This document shows, piece by piece, positions 57,956-64,000 of a stretch of 64,000 bases of DNA. Position 1 is the stretch's first letter. The number at the start of each line of letters is the position of its first letter. The translations under genes were made by a program, and so were the position numbers. Source of the DNA: Mycobacterium gordonae (GTDB taxonomy: Bacteria; Actinomycetota; Actinomycetes; Mycobacteriales; Mycobacteriaceae); NCBI RefSeq assembly GCF_002101675.1, contig NZ_LQOY01000095.1, forward strand, positions 57,876 through 121,875. Reading direction: 5' to 3'. The notes beneath the pieces are model-generated. The model was not told where the DNA came from. It searched no databases and saw nothing but the letters and a program-made list of their open reading frames with translations.

Positions 57956-59824
57956 ATGTCATACGTGATCGCAGCGCCGGAGATGATGGCAGCAGCAGCA
58001 TCCGATTTGGCCCGGCTCGGTTGCACGCTCAACACCGCCACTGCCGCAGCGGCCACACCGACGACCACACTCGCGTCCGCGGCAGCCGACGAGGTATCGG
58101 CCGCGATCGCTGCGGTGTTCAATACGCATGCCCAAGGCTTCCAGACGCTCAGCGCGCAAGCCGCGGCATTTCACGCACAGTTCGCCCAGGAACTCACCCG
58201 CGCGGCAGGCTCCTACGCGGTTGCCGACGCCACCGCCGCGTCGCCCCTGCAGGCGGCGGAGCAGCAGATACTCGGCCTGATCAACGCCCCAACCCAGGCG
58301 CTGCTGGGTCGCCCGCTGATCGGCAACGGCGCCGACGGTGCGCCCGGCACCGGACAGGACGGCGGGGCCGGGGGCCTGCTGTTCGGCAACGGCGGCAACG
58401 GCGGCAGCGGTGGCGGGGCGCGCGCCGCCGGCGGGCAGGGGGGTGACGCCGGATTATTCGGTAATGGCGGAAGTGGAGGGATGGGTGCACCGGGAGCCAC
58501 CGGTGGCAGTGGCGGCAACGGCGGCCTGCTGTATGGCAGCGGCGGCGCGGGCGGTTCGGGGGGAAGCGCGATCATCCCTGGCGGCAATGGCGGGATGGGC
58601 GGCAGCGGCGGATCGGCCGGCCTATGGGGCCAAGGCGGAATCGGCGGGAACGGCGGAAATGGCGCCGCCGGTGCAGGGGCGGTAAACCCGAGCCCGTTGC
58701 CGGCCGGACCGGCTGCCGCCGACGGCGACGATGCAGCGCTAGTCTCCGCGCCAGGCGGCCCCGGCGCCAACGGAGTAAGCAGCGCCAACCTCGGGCAGCC
58801 CGGCGGTGACGGCGGCACCGGTGGCCAGGGCATCGGTACCTACGCCGCACTCGGGGGTAACGGTGGTATCGGTGGCAACGGTGGCGAAGGCGCGCAAGGC
58901 GGCACGGGTGGGGCCGGCGGCAACGCCGATTCAGTCACCGATACCAGTGTGGGGGGCGCGGGCGGCACCGGCGGCGCGGGCGGCGCCGGCGCTCTGGGCG
59001 GGACGGGCGGAGCTGGAGGCAACGCCTTCTCATCGTCAGGTACCGCTCTTGGCGGCACCGGGGGCACCGGTGGGACCGGCGGTACGGGCGCTGCGGGGGG
59101 CCAGGGCGGCGCCGGCGGCAACGCCTCCCAAGGTAACGCAAATGTGGGGGGGCTCGGCGGAACTGGCGGCACAGGTGGTGTGGGCGCTGCTGGCGGGGCG
59201 GGTGGCAACGGTGGTGCCGCAGGGTCCGGCGGGCATGGCGGCCTGCTTATCGGCAATGGCGGAGCGGGCGGTCTCGGCGGTCTCGGCGGTCTCGGTGGCG
59301 CCGGCGCCATCGCCGGTGACGGCGGCGACGGCGGTACGGGCGGTACCGCTGACATTTTCCTGGGCACCGGAGGGCAGGGCGGGGGCGGAGGTGTCGGCGG
59401 AGTGGGCGGTGCCGGAGGCAGTGGCGGTGCCGGAGGCGCCGGCGGTCATGGCGGACTATTGATAGGTGATGGCGGCGCCGGCGGCGCCGGCGGTAACGCC
59501 GCCGCCGGCGGCGGCGGCGCTGCGGGCGGTGAGGGCGGTACCGGCGGTGCCAGCATCCTTCTTGGCGGAAACGGGGGCACGGGCGGAGACGGAGGGTCCG
59601 GTGGCCGTGGCGGAAGCGGCGGGAACGGCGGTACCGGCGGTGCCGGAGGGTTGTTCGGCCACGCCGGCGCATCCGCCACCGGCGGCAGCGCGGGCGCCGG
59701 CGGAACCGGCGGAACCCCCGGCGGCGCAGGTGCCGGGGGGCAGGCGATTGTTCCCGGCAGCGGCGGTGTGATCGGTCGGATCGGCGCCGACGGCGCAGAT
59801 GGCGCAGCAGGCCTGCCCGGCTAG
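57956..59824 (+). CDS. PE_PGRS family protein
   Basis: A 622-residue protein. Residues 1-95 are the PE domain: the Pro-Glu pair at 8-9 in APEMMAAAASDLARLG, and the ESX type VII secretion signal YxxxD as Y87-A-V-A-D91. A GRPLIGNGADG linker follows near residue 122. Then comes the PGRS region, dominated by Gly-Gly-x repeats (GGAGGLGG, GGNGGSGG) with low complexity throughout. PE_PGRS proteins are ESX-5 substrates at the mycobacterial surface, with roles in host interaction in slow growers. ATG 57956 follows AAGGAG. It lies between two P450 operons, an unusual place with no obvious functional link. Confidence 0.95.
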   Translation: MSYVIAAPEMMAAAASDLARLGCTLNTATAAAATPTTTLASAAADEVSAAIAAVFNTHAQGFQTLSAQAAAFHAQFAQELTRAAGSYAVADATAASPLQAAEQQILGLINAPTQALLGRPLIGNGADGAPGTGQDGGAGGLLFGNGGNGGSGGGARAAGGQGGDAGLFGNGGSGGMGAPGATGGSGGNGGLLYGSGGAGGSGGSAIIPGGNGGMGGSGGSAGLWGQGGIGGNGGNGAAGAGAVNPSPLPAGPAAADGDDAALVSAPGGPGANGVSSANLGQPGGDGGTGGQGIGTYAALGGNGGIGGNGGEGAQGGTGGAGGNADSVTDTSVGGAGGTGGAGGAGALGGTGGAGGNAFSSSGTALGGTGGTGGTGGTGAAGGQGGAGGNASQGNANVGGLGGTGGTGGVGAAGGAGGNGGAAGSGGHGGLLIGNGGAGGLGGLGGLGGAGAIAGDGGDGGTGGTADIFLGTGGQGGGGGVGGVGGAGGSGGAGGAGGHGGLLIGDGGAGGAGGNAAAGGGGAAGGEGGTGGASILLGGNGGTGGDGGSGGRGGSGGNGGTGGAGGLFGHAGASATGGSAGAGGTGGTPGGAGAGGQAIVPGSGGVIGRIGADGADGAAGLPG

Positions 59825-59861
59825 GTTCCCGTCGCACGGGCCGGTCAGCGGCGCGTCCAGC

Positions 59862-60050
59862 TCAGCGCTCCCTGATCGCCTGCTCCGGACAACACTCGAT
59901 GGCCTCGCGGGTGGCCGCTTCGAATTCCGTTGGGACATCGGTGGGTATCGCCTCGGCGTAGCCGTCGTCGGTCAGGCTGAACACTTCCGGGCACAGCGTC
60001 AGGCACATGCCGTGGCCCCGACAGCTCCCGTCATCGACCCACACCCTCAT
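59862..60050 (-). CDS. P450-associated ferredoxin (CxxHxxC type)
   Basis: A 62-residue ferredoxin with C10, C16 and C54 (ECCPEQA), and His at position 13 (CRGHGMC). Extra cysteines are at 20 and 53. The cluster is probably 3Fe-4S. It overlaps the stop of the P450 at 60047 (ATGA) and is its likely donor. It ends 38 bp from the PE_PGRS stop, convergent with it. Confidence 0.9.
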   Translation of the reverse strand: MRVWVDDGSCRGHGMCLTLCPEVFSLTDDGYAEAIPTDVPTEFEAATREAIECCPEQAIRER

Positions 60051-61324
60051 GGCGTCGTGAACTCCAGATGCAACTCGGTGAGCCCACGCAGGATGTAGGT
60101 CGGAACGTATTGATAGCGACGATCATTCGCCGGACCGTGCTCTCGCTCGTCGAGCCTGATGTCCGACGTCCGGTCCAACAGGCGCTCCAGCGCGACACGG
60201 GTTTCGGCGCGCGCCAGCGGGGCACCGGGGCAGCTGTGAATGCCGCGCCCGAACGACAAGTGTTGCCGGGCGTTCTTGCGGGCCGGGTCGAACGTCGCCG
60301 GGTCCTCGAAGCGGCGCGGATCGCGGTTGGCGGCGGCCTGCAGGATCATCAGCGTCGTGCCTGCCGCCAGGTCGACACCGCCCACGTTGATAGGCACCCG
60401 GTTCAGCCGGAAGTCTCCCTTGACCGGGCTTTCGAAACGCAGCGCCTCCTCGATGAAATTCGGGATCAGGCTGCGGTCCCGCCGCAACTGCTGCTGGATA
60501 TCGGCACGCTCGGCCAGAATCTGCAACGCCGCGCCCAGTAACCGGACCGTGGTTTCCTGCCCCGCGGAGAAGACGTTGCTGGCGACGCGGGCCACATCTT
60601 CGATCTCGGGTATCGAGCCATCGGGATAAGTGGCAGTGGCCAGGCCGGTGAGCACGTCGTCGCGGGGCTCGCGACGACGGTCCCGGACATAGTCGGAGAA
60701 CAAGCCGTAGAGGAACTCCAGCGGGCTGTGGGCCAGCGCTTCTTTGCCGGTGCCCCCGACTCCGCCACCCGAATGCTGGCGGATGCCCTTGACGAACGAG
60801 TCGCGATCTTCCATCGGCACACCGAGCAGGTCGGCGATCACCAACAGCGTGAACGGACCGGCAAATCCCTTGATGAACTCCCCGTGCCCCGGCGCCAGGA
60901 AGTCGTCGAGCACCTGATCGGCGAGCACCCACATGGCGTCCTCGTTCTCTTTGAGGCGCTTGGGGGTGATCAGCCGCATCAACAGCGAGCGGTGATTCGT
61001 GTGGGTCGGCGGGTCCAGCGTCGGCAGCTGGTCGCTGAAAGGCAACTCGTCACGGTGCTGCTCGATCAGCTCGGTGATGTCGGTCTGACCCTCCAGCGGC
61101 ACCGGAAAGCCGGGAAACGGGCCGGTCACCGAGATGCACGAGGAGAACGTCTGCGCGTCGTTCAGCACCGCGCAGGCCTCGTCCCAACCGGTCACCATGG
61201 TGACGCCGTGGTGTGGTTCGCGGGTTACCGGACACCGCTGGCGCAGCGCCTCGTAGTACGGGTAGGGATCCTCGACAAGCTGCCGGTCACGGAAGAAATC
61301 CAGTTCGGTGAAGTCATCCACCAT
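60047..61324 (-). CDS. Cytochrome P450 (paralogue of 17500)
   Basis: A 425-residue P450. I-helix FSAGQETTVRLL, ExxR in EEALRFESPV, heme-Cys loop FGRGIHSCPGAPLARAE. Its overall sequence and ends (PTYILRGLTELHLEF) are very close to the P450 at 17500, so it is a recent paralogue that gained or kept a ferredoxin partner. ATG 61324 is used. The palindrome GAGAAT-ATG-CTTCTC at 61354 lies 30 bp upstream. Substrate unknown. Confidence 0.92.
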   Translation of the reverse strand: MVDDFTELDFFRDRQLVEDPYPYYEALRQRCPVTREPHHGVTMVTGWDEACAVLNDAQTFSSCISVTGPFPGFPVPLEGQTDITELIEQHRDELPFSDQLPTLDPPTHTNHRSLLMRLITPKRLKENEDAMWVLADQVLDDFLAPGHGEFIKGFAGPFTLLVIADLLGVPMEDRDSFVKGIRQHSGGGVGGTGKEALAHSPLEFLYGLFSDYVRDRRREPRDDVLTGLATATYPDGSIPEIEDVARVASNVFSAGQETTVRLLGAALQILAERADIQQQLRRDRSLIPNFIEEALRFESPVKGDFRLNRVPINVGGVDLAAGTTLMILQAAANRDPRRFEDPATFDPARKNARQHLSFGRGIHSCPGAPLARAETRVALERLLDRTSDIRLDEREHGPANDRRYQYVPTYILRGLTELHLEFTTP

Positions 61325-61353
61325 GTCGTGCTCCGTTTCCGATCTCAGCTCGC

Positions 61354-61368
61354 GAGAATATGCTTCTC
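61354..61368. promoter_or_regulatory. Site GAGAAT-ATG-CTTCTC upstream of the P450/ferredoxin operon
   Basis: An 11 of 12 match to the recurring palindrome, 30 bp before the P450 ATG. AT-rich DNA (61370-61385) follows it, fitting a promoter. The rest of the gap up to 61511 shows no gene. Confidence 0.6.
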
Positions 61369-61511
61369 ACTTACGAATATTACATTTCCACAGCGCGTGC
61401 CCAACCGCAACGCGCGACTCCGGCCCGCCTCCCGCCGCGGGTAAAAATCCACGACGCGACACGGCGGTCTTCCGTCATCAGATTCACAGTCGGCGCGGAG
61501 GACCGACCGGG

Positions 61512-62015
61512 TCAGGCCGGAAGCAGATCTGCCGCCACCGACCGGCTGGCCATCAACCCGCTGCGGAACGTCTCGACGGGCCCGACCGAGTCCACCGGCA
61601 CCGCCGCGGCAGCCAGCGCCTTGGCCTTGAAAGTCTGAGCGGCCAAACTCAACCGGTGCTGAACCCGCCCGACGCTGTCATCGAGTTCGGCCGGCCAGGT
61701 GGTGCCCCACAGCGTGACCTCGGTGACGCCGTGGTCGAGGGCCTGCAGCACTCCGGTGCGGACTCGCGGGTCCGAGCCAAGCAGGTCCGCGGCAGCCGCC
61801 AGGGCCTGGGGACGCGGACGCGTTCCCACCGACGCCAGCACCGATTCGAGGGCGAGCGTCTTGGCGCCAAGGATGTGCAGCGGGCGGTCGTCGGGGTCGT
61901 CGGTGAGCAGCACCGTGACATCCCAGCCCGCCATCGATCGGTCGAAGAGCCAGCCACCGGCGAACTGCACCACGTCGACCACGCTGGACGCCACGACGTC
62001 GAGCCGGTATCTCAT
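61512..62015 (-). CDS. Unknown protein co-expressed with a TetR regulator
   Basis: A 167-residue soluble protein. N-terminal MRYRLDVVASSVVDVVQFAGGWLFDRSMAGWDVTVLL suggests an alpha/beta core, followed by PLHILGAKTLALES and TLWGTTWPAELDD. No metal or nucleotide motif can be named. It overlaps the TetR stop by ATGA, so it is translationally coupled to the regulator. Pairing with a regulator suggests a ligand-binding or accessory role, but I cannot assign one. Confidence 0.6.
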   Translation of the reverse strand: MRYRLDVVASSVVDVVQFAGGWLFDRSMAGWDVTVLLTDDPDDRPLHILGAKTLALESVLASVGTRPRPQALAAAADLLGSDPRVRTGVLQALDHGVTEVTLWGTTWPAELDDSVGRVQHRLSLAAQTFKAKALAAAAVPVDSVGPVETFRSGLMASRSVAADLLPA

Positions 62016-62626
62016 GTCGCGCTCGTCGGGCTGGACGGGGAGAAGTCGCGCGCCAGCGCCTCCGCGTACTCCTTGAACACCTCGGTCAGGGGTATCGAAG
62101 GGTCGAGCAGCCATGTCATCTCCATTCCGTGGATGAAGGCGAGAATCTCCACCGCCTTGACGGCGGGGTCTATGTCGGCGCGATACCGGCCGGCGTCCTG
62201 GCCGCGGCGGATGCCGGCGGCGACGATCTCCGTCGCGCTCCGCTGCCGGTTCACCAGGCGGTCGTGCAGCGGTGCGTCGGGAGCGATGTTCTCCACCAGT
62301 AGCACGCTGAACGTCCCCACCAGGTCTGGTCGCCGGTTGAAGCGGTCTGCGACCTGAGCGATCTCACCCAGCAGATCACCACCCCGGTCGGCGTGCGTGT
62401 CGTCGTCGAGGTCGCGCGCATCCAGAACCGCGTGCAGCAGCTGTTCCTTGGATTCGAAATGGTGCAGGAGACCCGCCGGGGTCACCCCCGCTTCGCGGGC
62501 GATCTGGGCGAGCGTCGTGTTGCGCCAACCGTGCCGCGACAGCAGCCGCTGGGCCACGTCGAGGATCCGCTGTTTGCGGTCTTCCCCTTTGGCGAGAAGC
62601 GTCTCATAGGGCCGTACTTCGGACAC
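62012..62626 (-). CDS. TetR/AcrR family transcriptional regulator
   Basis: A 204-residue regulator. The helix-turn-helix is near residues 18-62 (RILDVAQRLLSRHGWRNTTLAQIAREAGVTPAGLLHHF). GTG 62626 is chosen over earlier starts, which would place the 62660-62691 palindrome inside the gene. A large palindrome 34 bp upstream is its likely operator, and a thiolase gene lies upstream on the same strand. It could control itself and the unknown gene downstream, and perhaps more distant fatty-acid genes. Confidence 0.87.
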   Translation of the reverse strand: MSEVRPYETLLAKGEDRKQRILDVAQRLLSRHGWRNTTLAQIAREAGVTPAGLLHHFESKEQLLHAVLDARDLDDDTHADRGGDLLGEIAQVADRFNRRPDLVGTFSVLLVENIAPDAPLHDRLVNRQRSATEIVAAGIRRGQDAGRYRADIDPAVKAVEILAFIHGMEMTWLLDPSIPLTEVFKEYAEALARDFSPSSPTSAT

Positions 62627-62659
62627 CGAATACCTCGTCGAACCGTCCGGGGGTGGGGT

Positions 62660-62691
62660 AACCAACCTAGTGAATACACAGTAGGTTGGTT
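62660..62691. promoter_or_regulatory. Inverted repeat AACCAACCTA-N12-TAGGTTGGTT
   Basis: Perfect 10-bp arms at 62660-62669 and 62682-62691, 34 bp upstream of the TetR start. The arm core CCAACC/GGTTGG recurs in front of fadA (3771-3786). It is the likely autoregulatory operator. Confidence 0.65.
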
Positions 62692-62725
62692 TGCCGGACA
62701 AGGCAAGGGCCAGGTCGCGACATCG

Positions 62726-63874
62726 TCAGTTCACCAGTTCCACCAGCGTGGCGTTGGCCGTACCGCCGCCCTCGCACATCGTTTGCAGTCCGAAGCGAAT
62801 ACCGTTGGCCCGCATGTGATGCACCATCCGCGTCATCAGCACCGCGCCGGACGCGCCCAGCGGATGACCCAACGCAATCGCGCCGCCCAGCGGATTCAGG
62901 CGTTCCGGGTCCGCACCGGTCTCGGCAAGCCAGGCCAGGGGTACCGGGGCGAAGGCCTCGTTGACCTCGAATACCCCCACCTCGTCGATCCGGATGCCGG
63001 ACTTACCCAGCACCTTCTCCGTCGCCGGAATCGGACCGGTCAACATCAGCACCGGGTCGGCCCCGGCAACCGCGCCGGCACGGTAGCGCACGATCGGCGT
63101 CAGGCCCATTTCGAGGGCGAGCTCCGCGGTCGTCACCAACAAAGCGGCGGCGCCGTCGGATATCTGTGAGGAGTTGCCCGCGTGGATCACGCCGTCTTCG
63201 AGGAACGCCGGTTTCAAACCGGCGAGCTTCTCGACCGTCGTCCCGCGTCGCACGCCTTCGTCCTCGTGCACGATCGAACCGTCATCGCAGAACACCGGAA
63301 CGATCTGCTCGGTGAAGGCGCCACTATCCTGTGCCGCGGCGGCGCGCTCGTGGGACCGGGCGGAGTATTCGTCGAGCGCGGTCCGGGACAGGCCCCACTT
63401 CCTGGCGATCAGCTCGGCACTGATTCCCTGGTTGAAGGAGAAATCGTCATAGCGCGCAAGGACTTTGGGGCCGTAGGGCATGCCGGTCGCCCGGGCCGCG
63501 CCCAGGGGCACCCGACTCATGACTTCGACGCCGCCGGCCACCACCACATCCTGCTGGCCCGACATCACGGCCTGCACCGCGAAGTCGAGCGCCTGTTGGC
63601 TCGATCCACAGGCGCGGTTGACGGTGGTCCCGGGGATGCTCTCGGGCCAGCCCGCTGCCAGCACGGCGTAGCGGCCGATGTTGGCGGACTGATCACCGAC
63701 CTGGCTGACGCAGCCCCAGACCACGTCGTCGACCAACTCCGGGCTGACGCCGGCGCGGTCCATCAACTCGTTGAGGACGACGGCGGACAGGTCCGCGGGG
63801 TGCACATTCGCAAGGCCGCCGTTGCGCTTGCCGACTGCCGTGCGCACCGCCTCGACGATGACTGTTTCGCGCAT
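62726..63874 (-). CDS. Acetyl-CoA acetyltransferase / thiolase
   Basis: A 382-residue thiolase with the nucleophilic Cys in VNRACGSSQQALDF, catalytic His in LGGAIALGHPLGASGA, and the second Cys in TMCEGGGTANAT. It is distinct from FadA at 2476 and may be a biosynthetic-type or steroid/lipid-pathway thiolase. ATG 63874 (MRETVIVEAV) is chosen as the usual opening of the family; a GTG at 63913 would add 13 non-family residues. Upstream is a divergent gene starting at 63975. The TetR unit follows downstream. Confidence 0.92.
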   Translation of the reverse strand: MRETVIVEAVRTAVGKRNGGLANVHPADLSAVVLNELMDRAGVSPELVDDVVWGCVSQVGDQSANIGRYAVLAAGWPESIPGTTVNRACGSSQQALDFAVQAVMSGQQDVVVAGGVEVMSRVPLGAARATGMPYGPKVLARYDDFSFNQGISAELIARKWGLSRTALDEYSARSHERAAAAQDSGAFTEQIVPVFCDDGSIVHEDEGVRRGTTVEKLAGLKPAFLEDGVIHAGNSSQISDGAAALLVTTAELALEMGLTPIVRYRAGAVAGADPVLMLTGPIPATEKVLGKSGIRIDEVGVFEVNEAFAPVPLAWLAETGADPERLNPLGGAIALGHPLGASGAVLMTRMVHHMRANGIRFGLQTMCEGGGTANATLVELVN

Positions 63875-63943
63875 CTCGTTGCTCCGCCTCTCCGTCGCCG
63901 AGCGTGAACTCACGGCGGAAAAAACGCGGCAAATTCATACGGT

Positions 63944-63977
63944 CATTGCAACAACATGGATCTTAGGAGTTGCAATG
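63944..63977. promoter_or_regulatory. Inverted repeat CATTGCAAC-N16-GTTGCAATG covering a start codon
   Basis: Perfect 9-bp arms at 63944-63952 and 63969-63977. The right arm contains the ATG (63975) of the divergent gene, and the ribosome-binding AGGAG (63965-63969) begins in the spacer. It could be an operator or an RNA hairpin that masks the start. Confidence 0.5.
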
Positions 63978-64000
63978 CCAAGTGGTTACCCGCATCCGCC
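63975..64000 (+). CDS. Start of a plus-strand gene cut by the window edge
   Basis: ATG at 63975 is preceded by AGGAG at 5 bp spacing and opens MPSGYPHPP before the window ends. Nothing more can be said about the product. The start codon lies inside the right arm of the inverted repeat at 63944-63977. The gene is divergent from the thiolase at 63874. Confidence 0.45.

Noticed and set aside
58320..59820. Possible CRISPR-like or satellite array in the GC-rich repeats
   Set aside because: The repeat is codon-based Gly-Gly-x without constant repeat and spacer units; it is the PGRS coding region.
58213..59837. Pro-, Arg- and Ala-rich frames on both strands across the PE_PGRS gene
   Set aside because: They are the other frames of GGC/GGN repeats and need no separate coding explanation.

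Overview
The window is high-GC actinobacterial DNA from a Mycobacterium. It carries a complete mce operon (two YrbE permeases plus MceA-F), a PE_PGRS gene, MIRU-like tandem repeats, an LpqH-type lipoprotein, many fadA/fadB/fadD/fadE-type genes and four cytochrome P450s. PE_PGRS proteins point to a slow-growing species. Positions 327-9437 have the same gene content and order as the M. tuberculosis block Rv0860-Rv0853c (fadB, fadA, dapC, two SRPBCC proteins, far, a third SRPBCC protein, pdc), in mirror orientation. Everything to the right looks like accessory lipid or terpenoid/steroid catabolism, so a non-tuberculosis slow grower is the best guess; the species cannot be named from sequence alone.

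Layout. 1-237: truncated luciferase-like monooxygenase. 271-9437: fadAB, dapC, the SRPBCC/racemase set and a 2-keto acid decarboxylase. 9513-16258: Bfd-type ferredoxin, an unknown protein, a pair of Mce-associated membrane proteins, an acyl-CoA synthetase coupled to an amidohydrolase, a lipoprotein and an enoyl-CoA hydratase. 16255-21848: an MmpS-like secreted protein, a TetR gene divergent from a P450, and a four-gene membrane operon (two paralogous unknown proteins, COX III, COX IV) divergent from a second TetR gene. 21908-24657: small secreted proteins and a second Mce-associated pair. 24704-34096: the mce operon. 34374-41910: CoA-transferase/aldehyde dehydrogenase, SDR/ferredoxin/P450, and a two-subunit acyl-CoA dehydrogenase. 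42008-47488: NTF2-like protein, two SDRs, nitroreductase, kinase-like protein, secreted DUF4189 protein, CMD protein. 47492-57817: a truncated dehydrogenase, then a long plus-strand catabolic cluster (two amidohydrolases, Rieske ferredoxin, hydrolase, NuoF-like flavoprotein, ferredoxin, DUF35-thiolase fusion, hydrolase, P450, ferredoxin). 57956-59824: PE_PGRS. 59862-63874: P450/ferredoxin, TetR and an unknown partner, thiolase.

How it fits together (inference): the Mce complex would import a hydrophobic substrate. P450s fed by small ferredoxins would oxidise it, aldehyde dehydrogenase and acyl-CoA synthetase would convert it to CoA thioesters, and FadE, EchA, SDR, thiolase/aldolase and CoA-transferase enzymes would shorten it, with amidohydrolases acting on cleavage products. 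Supporting this, a palindrome of the form GAGAAT-N3-ATTCTC (two perfect copies, the rest 10-11 of 12 matches) lies upstream of at least eight of these transcription units. I propose that it marks one regulon whose regulator is unidentified. Other points of interest are a family of 60-nt hairpins with the shared ends GCGAGCAGACGCA, an orphan COX III/IV operon, a DUF35-thiolase fusion, and a NuoF-like protein lacking one cluster cysteine. I saw no tRNA, rRNA, CRISPR array or transposase.
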